Shown here: piece after piece, positions 36,265-45,467 of the stretch
Position numbering within the stretch: position 1 is the first letter of the stretch
How the letters are laid out: every line of letters starts with the position of its first letter
Assembly: GCA_024643545.1 (NCBI GenBank)
Contig: JAHEMR010000003.1
Coordinates: 1-64,000 of the forward strand
DNA length: 64,000 bases
Direction of reading: 5' to 3'
DNA from: Crocinitomicaceae bacterium
GTDB taxonomy: Bacteria > Bacteroidota > Bacteroidia > Flavobacteriales_D > Crocinitomicaceae
Translations under genes and position numbers: made by a program
The notes under the pieces: model-generated
What the model was told of the DNA's origin: nothing
What the model saw: the letters and a program-made list of their open reading frames with translations, nothing else
Database searches by the model: none

Positions 36265-38910
36265 ATGAAAAAAACCCTTTACTCCGCACTTCTGTTTTTT
36301 AGTGCTTGCCTATTATTTCAAAACAATTTGAATGCCCAAATACTACATACAGAAAGTTTTGATGCAACTCAATTTTTACCCACTGGTTGGGCTACTGTAG
36401 GTACGGCGCCAGATTGGGCACGTTCAACCACTTTTACGGCTCCACTTGTTGGTACTCCTCACTCAGGTGCTGGAATGGCGCGTATGAGAAATCCTTCAAC
36501 TTCCGCGGCGGCCCTTACGGAGGCAATCTCTACACCTGTTTTCGACTTAACAGGACGCGGAACAAACATCGTTCCTGTAAGTTTCTGGATTTACCGAGAC
36601 TCATTGGTTCCTGCTAACATCGATAGCTTAGGAGTTTTCGTGAATACGACAGCAACACTTACAGGCGCTACAAAAATTGGAACGGTTGCGAGAAATCGAA
36701 ATGTCAACGTTCCTGATACAAAAGCATCGAATGGCTGGTATCAATACACCTTTAATATTCCTTCTGCATTTGCAGGGGCTTCGAATTATGTGATTTTCCA
36801 AGGAACCGTTTATGGTCCAACGGCAACAGCAAGAAGAATTTACCTAGACGATGTCGCTTGGTCAGAATTCCCACCCGTTTGTGCTGGAACACCAACAGGT
36901 GGAACAATTTCATCTTCTTCCACTTTAATTTGCGGAGGCAGTGGATCGGCAACATTAACTTTAAATGGTGCAAGTAGCGGTACCGGAATCAGTTACCAAT
37001 GGTATACATCTTCTACACCGAATGGTCCATACGCGTTAATTGGATCTAACTCAACGACTGCATTGACAGGTAATCTGAATGCCAATCAGTACTATTACAA
37101 TATGGTTACGTGTGCTGGTTCAGGACAAAGTTCTTCCAGTGATACCCTGATGATTACCGTGAATCAAAATCCTGCTCCAGTTGTGTCCATCTCCATGGCA
37201 AACGATACGATTTGTCGTTTCGACACCTTGAATTTAACGGCATCTGGTGCAAGTTCTTACCAATGGAGTACAAACGCAAATCCAAATTTAAGTTCTTTAG
37301 CAACCGCAACGGATGTTCCTTTAAATACAACAACGTATACTGTAATTGGTACTGACGCATTGGGTTGTCCATCACAACCCACAACGCAAACAATTGTTGT
37401 TGGACGTCGTCCAAACATCAATGCATTCAACAACTCAAATGTAACCGTATGCGTTGGAGGTTCCTCGATTTTAACTGTCAACGCGACAAGTGGAGTCGGC
37501 GGCGGTGGTGGAGGTGTCACGCTAGCTTACCAATGGAATCCAAATGTTGGCACAACCAATTCGGTGACTGTATCACCAACAGTAACAACGCTTTATACGG
37601 TAACAGTGGTTGGACAATATGGATGCACATCGACGGATACTACAACAGTGAATGTCAATCCAAATGCAATTAGTCCAATCATTTCTGTCACTCCTGATTC
37701 TGTTAGCTTCTGTCAAGGAACAACAGGAAACACCGTAGATTTAACAGCAACATCCAATGTTTCTGGCGCGACTTATGCATGGTCTGCTAGTGCTGGACCT
37801 CCAATTACAGCAACAACAGGTACATTGACGGCTAATGTTGGAAATAATACGGTTACCTATACTGTTACAGGTACTGACCCAGCGAATGGATGTTATTCCT
37901 CCGCTAGTGCAACCATTTATGTGCGACCAGTTCCAAATGTGAACCTTGTTTCTCAAAATACAACTGTTTGTTTGAACGGAAGTGCGGTACTCTTAACCCA
38001 AGTAACGAATACACAAGGTACACCTGTAAATACTTATACATTTGACTGGAATCCAGCAGCAACAAACACCCAAATGATTACCTATGCACCAAGTGCAACG
38101 GGTTATGTATACGTGACGGTAACGAGTCCTTACGGTTGTACAAACAATGACTCACTATTAGTGACCATAGATAATACTTTAACAAGTCCAAGTTTAACAC
38201 TTGCGGCATCAGTAAATTTAATGTGCAGTGATAATATGAGTCCAGTTTTATTAACGGCTACGACAGATGCAGTTGGTGCTTCATACGCCTGGACACCAAA
38301 CTTTATCAATCAAAACATCGATACGATTACGGTTAATCCACAAAACTCAACAAACTACAGCGTTTCAGTAACGGATCAAAACGGATGTACAACGGCTGCA
38401 TCAACTTCTGTAATTATTAGTCCGGCGCCAGTTGCTGGATTTACGTCGGCAAATCTTCCAACGTTGGAGGTAGGCTTTACGAACACTTCAACGAATGCAA
38501 CGACGTACGCTTGGGACTTTGGAGATGGATTCACGAGTAACCTAGCCAATCCAACACATGGATACTTCACAAGCGGTTCCTTCACAGTGACCTTGATCGC
38601 TACGAATGCAGATGGTTGTGATGACACAACGAGTACAACCATTCAAGCGCAAACAACTGGTTTAGAGGAAATCGTTGGTGCTTTTGTACTTTATCCGAAT
38701 CCAACAAATGGAATGTTAACAGTTCAAAACATCAATCACTCCAACGGTACCATGATCATCTACTCAACAACAGGAACGATCGTGTTGCGTTCAGAACTTT
38801 CAAATTCAGATGCCCAACTTGATTTAAGTCAGTTAAATAGAGGTGTCTACTTCATTCAAATTACAAATAACCTCGGTCAATCATCTACGCACCGTGTAGT
38901 AAAACAATAA
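36265..38910 (+). CDS. Secreted adhesin: choice-of-anchor-J-like, Ig and PKD domains, type A sorting domain
   Basis: The product has 881 aa with a signal peptide (SACLLFQNNLNAQ). Residues 25-200 resemble the cleaved-adhesin/choice-of-anchor J jelly roll (HTESFDATQFLPTGWATVG...ARRIYLDDVAWSE). Several Ig-like modules (SYQWYTSSTPNGPY, YAWTPNFINQNIDT) follow, then one PKD domain (YAWDFGDGFTSNLANPTH), then a type A domain (FVLYPNPTNGML...). It may be transcribed alone: 111 bp separates it from CotH and a strong terminator follows. Likely surface adhesin or matrix-binding protein. Confidence 0.82.
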   Translation: MKKTLYSALLFFSACLLFQNNLNAQILHTESFDATQFLPTGWATVGTAPDWARSTTFTAPLVGTPHSGAGMARMRNPSTSAAALTEAISTPVFDLTGRGTNIVPVSFWIYRDSLVPANIDSLGVFVNTTATLTGATKIGTVARNRNVNVPDTKASNGWYQYTFNIPSAFAGASNYVIFQGTVYGPTATARRIYLDDVAWSEFPPVCAGTPTGGTISSSSTLICGGSGSATLTLNGASSGTGISYQWYTSSTPNGPYALIGSNSTTALTGNLNANQYYYNMVTCAGSGQSSSSDTLMITVNQNPAPVVSISMANDTICRFDTLNLTASGASSYQWSTNANPNLSSLATATDVPLNTTTYTVIGTDALGCPSQPTTQTIVVGRRPNINAFNNSNVTVCVGGSSILTVNATSGVGGGGGGVTLAYQWNPNVGTTNSVTVSPTVTTLYTVTVVGQYGCTSTDTTTVNVNPNAISPIISVTPDSVSFCQGTTGNTVDLTATSNVSGATYAWSASAGPPITATTGTLTANVGNNTVTYTVTGTDPANGCYSSASATIYVRPVPNVNLVSQNTTVCLNGSAVLLTQVTNTQGTPVNTYTFDWNPAATNTQMITYAPSATGYVYVTVTSPYGCTNNDSLLVTIDNTLTSPSLTLAASVNLMCSDNMSPVLLTATTDAVGASYAWTPNFINQNIDTITVNPQNSTNYSVSVTDQNGCTTAASTSVIISPAPVAGFTSANLPTLEVGFTNTSTNATTYAWDFGDGFTSNLANPTHGYFTSGSFTVTLIATNADGCDDTTSTTIQAQTTGLEEIVGAFVLYPNPTNGMLTVQNINHSNGTMIIYSTTGTIVLRSELSNSDAQLDLSQLNRGVYFIQITNNLGQSSTHRVVKQ

Positions 38911-38932
38911 GAATTTAGATTAAACAAAGATG

Positions 38933-38969
38933 AGTCCTTCTTCAGCAATGGAGAAGGGCTTTTTTTTTC
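38933..38969 (+). terminator. Intrinsic terminator after the adhesin gene
   Basis: AGTCCTTCT and AGAAGGGCT form a 9-bp stem with one G-T pair and a 10-base loop, followed by nine T's. It lies 22 bp after the adhesin stop codon. Between it and rluF (39136) I see only AT-rich sequence. Confidence 0.88.
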
Positions 38970-39135
38970 CTTACCTTCCGATTTGAAATCCTGAAGGATT
39001 CTTCTAACACAAAAATAGATCCAGCATTTCTGCTTGTACTTTTTAATTTGACTAAATTTATCGCTCAAAGCAAAATTAGGGGCCAATCAACAGAATTCAC
39101 ACCATTAATTCAGCAAAAATTAAGTTATTTACGAA

Positions 39136-40026
39136 ATGCGTCTAAATAAATTCATCAGTGAAAGTGGGCTATGCTCACGTCGTGAAGCAGATAAATTCAT
39201 CGAACGCGGTTTGGTTTTTATCAATAAACGTAAGGCTACGATTGGTGATCAAGTCAATGTGGGGGATAAAGTGCGTGTCAACGGCACAGAATTGGAACCA
39301 CGTGAAGGAGAAGACATCGTTTTTATTGCACTGAATAAACCAGTGGGCGTGACATCCACCACAGAAGAAAATGTGCACGATAACATTGTGCATTTCGTGA
39401 ATCACAGCAAACGTATTTTTCCAGTTGGACGCCTCGACAAAGATTCACAAGGACTCATCTTCTTGACGAACAACGGTGACATTATCAATAAAATCTTACG
39501 TGCTGGAAACAACCATGAAAAGGAATATTTGGTCACAGTAAACAAACCATTGACGCCAGAAATGATTTCCGGCATGGCAAAAGGTGTTCCCATTTTAGGT
39601 GTGAACACTAAAAAATGTAAAGTCGTACAGGAAGCAACTCACGTATTTAGAATTACGCTCATACAAGGACTAAACCGTCAAATTCGACGCATGTGCGAGC
39701 ACTTTGGTTACGAAGTGACAAAGTTAGAGCGTGTGCGCATCATGAACATCAGCTTAAAAGGATTGCCAGTTGGAGAATGGAGGGATTTATCCGAAAGTGA
39801 AATGGATACCATTTACCAACTTTTAGAGGATTCCACCAACGATGACGTGCGAAAATCATCGAAACCAGCAGCAACAAAAAAACCGAAAACAGCCAGTTCT
39901 TCGAATCCACCAAAATCCAAAAAACCTTATTTGAGTAGTCCAAACTTTGGAAATCCAACCAAGAAAAAGGAACAGCGTGGCGGTACAGCCAAAAAATCCA
40001 ATTCACGTCGACCGAAAGGACGCTAA
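39136..40026 (+). CDS. rluF: 23S rRNA pseudouridine synthase, RluF type
   Basis: The product has 296 aa. Residues 1-47 form an S4 RNA-binding domain ([22 protein letters not shown]). The RsuA-type catalytic domain follows, with [18 protein letters not shown] holding the catalytic Asp near residue 100 and [17 protein letters not shown] as the second motif. RluF makes pseudouridine in helix 74 of 23S rRNA in E. coli. The last ~50 residues are a Lys/Ser/Pro-rich tail ([18 protein letters not shown]...), an extension typical of Bacteroidota members that probably adds RNA affinity. The closeness to RluF rather than RluB is by the S4 segment and is fairly sure. Confidence 0.88.
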   Translation: MRLNKFISESGLCSRREADKFIERGLVFINKRKATIGDQVNVGDKVRVNGTELEPREGEDIVFIALNKPVGVTSTTEENVHDNIVHFVNHSKRIFPVGRLDKDSQGLIFLTNNGDIINKILRAGNNHEKEYLVTVNKPLTPEMISGMAKGVPILGVNTKKCKVVQEATHVFRITLIQGLNRQIRRMCEHFGYEVTKLERVRIMNISLKGLPVGEWRDLSESEMDTIYQLLEDSTNDDVRKSSKPAATKKPKTASSSNPPKSKKPYLSSPNFGNPTKKKEQRGGTAKKSNSRRPKGR

Positions 40027-40028
40027 GT

Positions 40029-41375
40029 CTATTTCAAAATCACCGCCATTCCCATTTGCAAGCCAATGGATTGATAAGTGTTTATCGAATATCCTGAGAA
40101 AATAACTGACGACAAGGACCTGCGGTATGTAGGTGCAATAGAAAATCGATAATTATCTTTCGTATAACAGAGCTCCAACTGAAGATATCCAGTGGTAGTC
40201 CAATTACTTGCCTGCTCCGCGGCAATCGACGTTAAATTCTCCTGAAGGTAATAACCATCGCGTTTTAACCCACCTCCAATGGAACTTCCAATACTGGCTG
40301 ATAAATCCACCTTGTTCCATGAATGGCGGTATCCAAGGTACAACGGAATGGAAACATATGAATAACGATTCACGCCATCATAAACGATGTTATAGTCATA
40401 TTGCAGTTGTTCACCCCATTCAAAATAATCGACACCTGTTTGGATCAAGAAATGGTTTTTCATCCAACTTGTGCGAAGCGATAAATCGATACTGGATGTG
40501 CTTCGTTCTTGCGCATTTCGAATTTCAGCATATTTTTTAAGGTCCTGCAAAGGAAACGCATTAAAACCTGTAATCTCCTTAACCTCAACTGAAGAACCAA
40601 TTCCACTCATCCCTAAGAAAAACCCAAAAGTTCGCACCCATTTCTCTTTTTCTATAGGTTGAAGAACAGGTGCTGGAAATGCTGGATCGCTACTCGTAGA
40701 ATTTGTTTTAACCGGAAGTTCATTGATGATCGGAGCGATTTCTGGAATCGTTGTTGGCGCAACAACAGCTTGGACTAAACTTTCATCCGTTCTTATTGGT
40801 GCTGATTTAGTAGAAACACTCGCTGATGAAACTTCACTTTTCTCATCTGAAATGAATGAATTTAAATCCTTCGGAGTTTCAGTCAATTCAAAATTTGGAG
40901 TGTACACATTCTCATCAAAAGACTTTGCCGTTTGCATTACCTCTGATTGATTTTTTCTAACGAATCGCGTAATGTTCGCCTTTTCTGGTGAAAGGGAAGG
41001 CATCGTTTTTGTAGCACCTGATTGCGCATTGAAAGAAGCTGATTTGACTTTAGATGCCTCAGTCGTACAATTTTCTTTCGAAGGAACCAACTGTTTACTC
41101 ACCATCGGTTTACTAGTTGGATTGAACGTGTTATGTCCCGTAATTTTAGCCGAAGTTTTTAAAGGTTCGTTTTCGTGCAGAAGTCCAAAAGTGAATCCAC
41201 TGGCTAAAACGATTCCTATAAAGAACCACATGAATACACGTCGTTTTTTCTTTTTCTCTAATAGATCAAGTCGTTGCTCGATGTCCACCAAAAAATCGAG
41301 TGGAATTTCTTCGGTGTTGACCTCTTGAAGGACTCGCTTCACCTTGCGATCGAAATCTTCTTGATTAGCTAACAT
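40029..41375 (-). CDS. Envelope-spanning anti-sigma-like protein with outer-membrane barrel
   Basis: The product has 448 aa. Residues 1-44 are a charged cytoplasmic head (RKVKRVLQEVNTEEIPLDFL) ending in a KKKKRR stop-transfer cluster. One helix (VFMWFFIGIVLASGFTFGLL) follows at about 47-66. A long, low-complexity Ser/Thr/Pro linker runs to about 235, and the C-terminal ~210 residues are strand-rich like an outer-membrane barrel (FGFFLGMSGIGSSVE..., YVSIPLYLGYRHSW, ending LQMGMAVILK). There is no zinc anti-sigma motif. The layout matches the dual membrane-spanning anti-sigma factors reported in Bacteroides. Its ATG overlaps the sigma gene by 11 nt, so the pair is translationally coupled. Role is inference. 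Confidence 0.75.
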   Translation of the reverse strand: MLANQEDFDRKVKRVLQEVNTEEIPLDFLVDIEQRLDLLEKKKKRRVFMWFFIGIVLASGFTFGLLHENEPLKTSAKITGHNTFNPTSKPMVSKQLVPSKENCTTEASKVKSASFNAQSGATKTMPSLSPEKANITRFVRKNQSEVMQTAKSFDENVYTPNFELTETPKDLNSFISDEKSEVSSASVSTKSAPIRTDESLVQAVVAPTTIPEIAPIINELPVKTNSTSSDPAFPAPVLQPIEKEKWVRTFGFFLGMSGIGSSVEVKEITGFNAFPLQDLKKYAEIRNAQERSTSSIDLSLRTSWMKNHFLIQTGVDYFEWGEQLQYDYNIVYDGVNRYSYVSIPLYLGYRHSWNKVDLSASIGSSIGGGLKRDGYYLQENLTSIAAEQASNWTTTGYLQLELCYTKDNYRFSIAPTYRRSLSSVIFSGYSINTYQSIGLQMGMAVILK

Positions 41376-41907
41376 GGTTTTCTAAATTTAATAATTCTTT
41401 TAATTTTTTACGGGCAACTTTTGTATGCCACTTGGAGGTCTGTTCAGAGATTCCAAGTAGCTCACCAATTTCACGATGCGAGTATCCATCTACCACAAAA
41501 AGGTTAAAAACAACTCGAGTGGATTCAGATAATTGAAGCAGCATCTCATTCAAATGTGCTTGATTTAATTCATATTCTACTTCGGGATGAACACCATCAT
41601 TTCCTTCGATGTTGGCGTCGTGTTGGTAAAACGTGTGGTAATTCTTTGAGCGACGAAAATCGTCGATTATTTCATTCGTGATGATGCGCTTAATCCAACT
41701 AAAAAAACGAATGTCCTGATATTTATCTAAATTTTGGATGATTTTCATAAAGGCGTTGTTCACCAATGTTTTGTGTTCTTCCTCGTTTTTTCGGTACCGC
41801 CGAGCAGTTCCAATCAAAACAGGATAGCAAAGTTGATACAATTCCAATTGTGCCCTACGGTCGTAAGCTTGAACTTTTTTCAATAATTCCGCACTTGGAT
41901 CCTGCAT
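41365..41907 (-). CDS. ECF-type RNA polymerase sigma factor (pair 1)
   Basis: The product has 180 aa. Region 2 is visible as NNAFMKIIQNLDKYQ...FFSWIKRIITNEIIDDFRR, and region 4 as SESTRVVFNLFVVDGYSHREIGELLGISEQTSKWHTKVARKKLKELL. The region-4 recognition helix has SEQTSKWHTKVAR rather than the usual EGTVKSRL, and the same kind of variant occurs in pair 2. Overlaps the envelope-spanning partner downstream. The gene is divergent from a PorP/SprF gene across a 102-bp region with a 14-bp palindrome, so that gene is a likely target. Confidence 0.92.
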   Translation of the reverse strand: MQDPSAELLKKVQAYDRRAQLELYQLCYPVLIGTARRYRKNEEEHKTLVNNAFMKIIQNLDKYQDIRFFSWIKRIITNEIIDDFRRSKNYHTFYQHDANIEGNDGVHPEVEYELNQAHLNEMLLQLSESTRVVFNLFVVDGYSHREIGELLGISEQTSKWHTKVARKKLKELLNLENHVS

Positions 41908-41983
41908 ATCTCTTCTTCCTCAGTTAAGTTAACGCAATTAATTCGCTTAAGGGGTGCAGTCTTGTAACTTTTTGTCAGCTTAA

Positions 41984-41997
41984 CTTGTTTAAACAAG
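41984..41997. promoter_or_regulatory. Palindrome CTTGTTTAAACAAG between sigma 1 and PorP/SprF
   Basis: A perfect 14-bp palindrome 12 bp before ATG 42010 in the divergent intergenic region. It could be an operator or an mRNA leader hairpin; there is no copy elsewhere that I noticed. Confidence 0.45.
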
Positions 41998-42009
41998 AAA
42001 CCTTTGTTT

Positions 42010-42900
42010 ATGCGTTCCTTCATTTTATACTCTTTCCTTCTTATTTCGTCTCGATTCTTTGCGCAAGTCACCTATTCCATGGATGATTATTTCAATGTGA
42101 GTAATCCATCTGCTTTTGCAGAAAAGAAAATATACACTAGTAACACGAGTATGTATTCCAAAATAGGAACAAGCGACAACATCAATAATTTCTTTTCATT
42201 AAAACAACAAGTGGGATCTTTCTCCTTAGGATTGAACAATGAGTATAGTCAACATTCCGAATGGAAAGTGATCTCGAGTACCTTGAACGCCGCGTATAGC
42301 GCAAAAATCAATCGAAACCTCTCCTTGAACTCCGGACTTGGACTGAGTATGCGCCGAGACAACATGTACTTTGGCGACTGCTTGACACCGCCAGTTTCTT
42401 ACTTTACTTTATGGAATCCGGCTTCCTTCTCTGTAAACCTTGGAGTGTCCTTAGTTAGTAAAAAATGGACCTTGGGTCTTGCCGCGAACAATTTAAATCG
42501 TTCGGAAATAACCAACTATCCATACATCTATAGATCTTCTTTTTCCATTGCAACAAATGCCAGCTATCGTTTTGACTTGGACTCAGCTAAACACTTTTCA
42601 CTGACTCCTTCCCTCTATTACCGTTGGGATGTGGAAAATAATTTCAATGAAATGTTCTTTAACCTCATGTTCAAAGCATTTCAGCACCGAACTGGATTGT
42701 TTTCCAATCATAAAAACATCGGGATTTTCTACCAATACAATTTCAAAAATAACCTTTCGATAGGAGCATCCATCAATAATAATTATTCTTTTCTTTCCTC
42801 GAACATATTCAATTCAAATTACCTGTCCGGCATGCTGCGAATTAGTTATGCGCTTTCACCTAAAACGAGTTACAAGATATCTGGAACTCCTTCATTTTAA
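42010..42900 (+). CDS. PorP/SprF-family T9SS outer-membrane protein, second copy
   Basis: The product has 296 aa from ATG 42010; the track's TTG two codons earlier is less likely. Signal peptide ends SRFFAQ. The mature part begins YSMDDYFNVSNPSAFAEKKIY, a degenerate version of the family's NP-A-G start, and continues as a repeating amphipathic-strand barrel to SYKISGTPSF. It is shorter and more divergent than the copy at 24977. It is 33 bp upstream of a Kelch cargo gene in the same direction, which suggests a dedicated cargo-anchor pair. Placement in the family is by overall pattern. Confidence 0.7.
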   Translation: MRSFILYSFLLISSRFFAQVTYSMDDYFNVSNPSAFAEKKIYTSNTSMYSKIGTSDNINNFFSLKQQVGSFSLGLNNEYSQHSEWKVISSTLNAAYSAKINRNLSLNSGLGLSMRRDNMYFGDCLTPPVSYFTLWNPASFSVNLGVSLVSKKWTLGLAANNLNRSEITNYPYIYRSSFSIATNASYRFDLDSAKHFSLTPSLYYRWDVENNFNEMFFNLMFKAFQHRTGLFSNHKNIGIFYQYNFKNNLSIGASINNNYSFLSSNIFNSNYLSGMLRISYALSPKTSYKISGTPSF

Positions 42901-42933
42901 TTTCCATAAAATAAAAACGAAGGTTAAGACGTT

Positions 42934-44121
42934 ATGAAATTCATGCGCCTACTACTCGTATTCATTCTTTGCCATTGTGTTTCGAACCTTCACGCACAAT
43001 TTTGGCAACAACTACCTGATTTTCCGGGAAATCCACGTGACGATGCCGCCGGATTCAGCATTCAAGACAAGCATTTTTGCGGAACCGGGCGCGACGATGG
43101 ATTCAATTGTACGCGAAATTTCTATCGCTTCAATGCCACACTTCAAGAATGGGAAAATTCCACCCCACTTCCAGACGGCGAAAACCGGCAATATGCCACC
43201 GGATTCGCACACAATGGTATCGGCTACATACTTTGCGGCGACAATTGCAGCGGGAATTTCTTAAATTCCTTTTGGCGTTTTGATCTATCAAACGAACAGT
43301 GGTCCACCCTACCCGCCTTGCCAACATCCGGACGTGCAGGCTGTGTCCATTTCATCATCGGAGATTCCTTATACCTCATCGGTGGACAAAACTCCTCCGG
43401 AATACTAAACGAGGTTTGGCGTTATTCCATCAATTCCCAAGAATGGCAACAAAAAAACAATTTACCCATTCCAGGAATTTGGCGTGGACTCGCTTTTTCA
43501 CATGACAATTTCGGTTATATCTCGGCAGGAAAATCAAGTGCCTCCAGCTGGAATTCGGAAACATGGAAATACGATCCGGTATTGGATCAATGGTCAAATT
43601 TTCCAGCTATTGCATTTGGTGAGCGAACATATGTTGGCACCGTTCAAAAAGACTCCTGCCTATATGTATTTGGTGGCATCGATCCAAATGACCAAACATT
43701 AACTTCTTTTGATAAGATCAATTTGAATTTTTTCAATACCCAGACTCTTCCCGATTTTACCGGTAATCCACGTAAAGGAGGTGTTTGCTTCTCACACGAT
43801 GGAGATTTCTATATTGCTACAGGAATTGCCGGGAACACGCGTTTAAAGGAAACCTGGAAAATTGAAAATGTCATGATTTCAAAGTTGATTGATGAACAAC
43901 AACTGCGCATGTACCCCATCCCAACAATCGATGCGCTGTATCTTCAAGTAGATCCAATCTGCATTGGCGAATTCATTTATGTAATGAATGGAAATGGGTC
44001 CATCGTGCTGATTCACCGCATTCAATCAACTAAGGATAAACTTTCATTGGCACACCTGTCATCTGGACATTACCGTGTAGTTTACAGAAATCATTCAAGT
44101 CCAATCGTTATTGGAAATTAG
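42934..44121 (+). CDS. Secreted Kelch-repeat protein with T9SS type A-like C-terminus
   Basis: The product has 395 aa with a signal peptide (LLLVFILCHCVSNLHAQ). About six Kelch repeats form a propeller (GYILCGDN, SLYLIGGQNSSGILNEVWRY, CLYVFGGIDPNDQ). The last ~70 residues (LRMYPIPTIDALYLQV...LSSGHYRVVY) look like a divergent type A sorting domain with YPIPT in place of YPNP. It follows the second PorP/SprF gene. The stop codon overlaps that of the convergent gene by 4 nt (TTAG). Confidence 0.82.
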   Translation: MKFMRLLLVFILCHCVSNLHAQFWQQLPDFPGNPRDDAAGFSIQDKHFCGTGRDDGFNCTRNFYRFNATLQEWENSTPLPDGENRQYATGFAHNGIGYILCGDNCSGNFLNSFWRFDLSNEQWSTLPALPTSGRAGCVHFIIGDSLYLIGGQNSSGILNEVWRYSINSQEWQQKNNLPIPGIWRGLAFSHDNFGYISAGKSSASSWNSETWKYDPVLDQWSNFPAIAFGERTYVGTVQKDSCLYVFGGIDPNDQTLTSFDKINLNFFNTQTLPDFTGNPRKGGVCFSHDGDFYIATGIAGNTRLKETWKIENVMISKLIDEQQLRMYPIPTIDALYLQVDPICIGEFIYVMNGNGSIVLIHRIQSTKDKLSLAHLSSGHYRVVYRNHSSPIVIGN

Positions 44122-45467
44122 TTCAAGCGCTTTTGGTAGGATTTTCCTTTGTACGAATATGACAATATCCCATCCTTAATAGCCCAATTTGGTTCATTCC
44201 AAATTGTTTCTGTTTTAAAGATGTAGCGCGTCTTTCCGGACAATTGATCCACCTCGTACCACATGAAAGCAAAATTCGTTTCCACAATTAAAAACAAGCG
44301 TTGGGATGCTTCGTCGTAAAATGGGTACTTTGCTTTTTGACTAAAAAAGCGCGGATAGTCAATTGATATGGAGTGACTCGCCTCTATAATTCCGTTTTGA
44401 GCAACAATGGAAACACGTTCGGCATCACAACTCACCACCAGTACTTTTTGTCCCTGCGATTTAATCAGAAAATTATCACCTATCAACAACCCAATTTTTG
44501 CCATATTATTTACCCGGACATTTTGTCTCAAATAAAAGGGGCGTCCAGGCTTAACGGATGGAAATTGCTTTTTGGTATCGCTTTGTCCACTCATGCGCCG
44601 GATGTTTTGATCTTGGTAACGCTGTGCATTGCTTATTGGTACAGGAACTTCTTGGTGCATTTGCGTGTTCAAAGGATTATTCCAACCTGGCGCTGTGGTT
44701 CTCATGAAATAGGCAATTCTTGGCAAGATATTAATGGCAACGACTTGACGGTAAATGGCTTCGTTAAACAGCAATTGTCGGACATCGTAGAAAGCATATT
44801 CCACACATTGATTTCCCGCCATTCCAATTGGACGAAATCCACCTTGCATGCTCAATGTATCCGGGGAAACGGGAAAAAATAGTGAACTTTCCACTGCATG
44901 CGCCACGACCAATTCATGTCCAGATGTGACTCCAACAAATGCTTCGCCATCATTGCTGGTCGATGATTGCAAGTAAAAAATGCCCAAATTTTTCATCACT
45001 GTATCCAAATCAACGCGATTCAAAAGCGTTTTTGGATTTGGATCTCTGCTAAAATAAATGGGAGGCTCTATTGGAAATTCAAGATTCACTGAATGTTCAA
45101 TTGGCGTATACCCTGAGAACAACAAATGTTCATTCCAATAGAATTTCGGTGGGATAATAGTTCCCAATTTTTTCTTGGAAATTGATTTTAATGGTATTTC
45201 ATCCGTTCGAATCGGTAACGAAAAAACCTTCTTTTGTAGACTTTTTTTCTTTTCTGGTTTCGATGAATACCTGAAAAACCCAAGATAAAGTAAAACGAAA
45301 CTGAGACATAGTGTAAGTCCAGCAATCCAAAGTTTTTTCGTTTTTCGGATACGAAGTTTTTTTGAAAGTATACTTCGATCATGAGAATTTGGAACAAAAG
45401 ATTCCTCCTTCCATTGATCTAACAACCATTGGTCAAAGTCCTGCTTGATATCTTCTTGCTCTTTCAT
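44118..45467 (-). CDS. Membrane-anchored partner of sigma factor 2, unknown fold
   Basis: The product has 449 aa. Residues 1-42 are cytoplasmic (DFDQWLLDQWKEESFVPNSHD, then a basic RIRKTKK cluster). One helix (LWIAGLTLCLSFVLLYLGFF) lies near 46-65, and about 380 residues follow outside. The outer part has no barrel signature; scattered strands end in FAFMWYEVDQLSGKTRYIFK. Its ATG shares 4 nt (ATGA) with the sigma gene's stop, so coupled translation and an anti-sigma role are likely, but no known anti-sigma domain is visible. Confidence 0.65.
   Translation of the reverse strand: MKEQEDIKQDFDQWLLDQWKEESFVPNSHDRSILSKKLRIRKTKKLWIAGLTLCLSFVLLYLGFFRYSSKPEKKKSLQKKVFSLPIRTDEIPLKSISKKKLGTIIPPKFYWNEHLLFSGYTPIEHSVNLEFPIEPPIYFSRDPNPKTLLNRVDLDTVMKNLGIFYLQSSTSNDGEAFVGVTSGHELVVAHAVESSLFFPVSPDTLSMQGGFRPIGMAGNQCVEYAFYDVRQLLFNEAIYRQVVAINILPRIAYFMRTTAPGWNNPLNTQMHQEVPVPISNAQRYQDQNIRRMSGQSDTKKQFPSVKPGRPFYLRQNVRVNNMAKIGLLIGDNFLIKSQGQKVLVVSCDAERVSIVAQNGIIEASHSISIDYPRFFSQKAKYPFYDEASQRLFLIVETNFAFMWYEVDQLSGKTRYIFKTETIWNEPNWAIKDGILSYSYKGKSYQKRLN

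Noticed and set aside
37154-37956. Several overlapping ORFs inside the 881-aa adhesin gene
   Set aside because: They are shadows in other frames caused by biased Thr/Ser/Asn codons; the main frame has continuous domains and a sorting signal.
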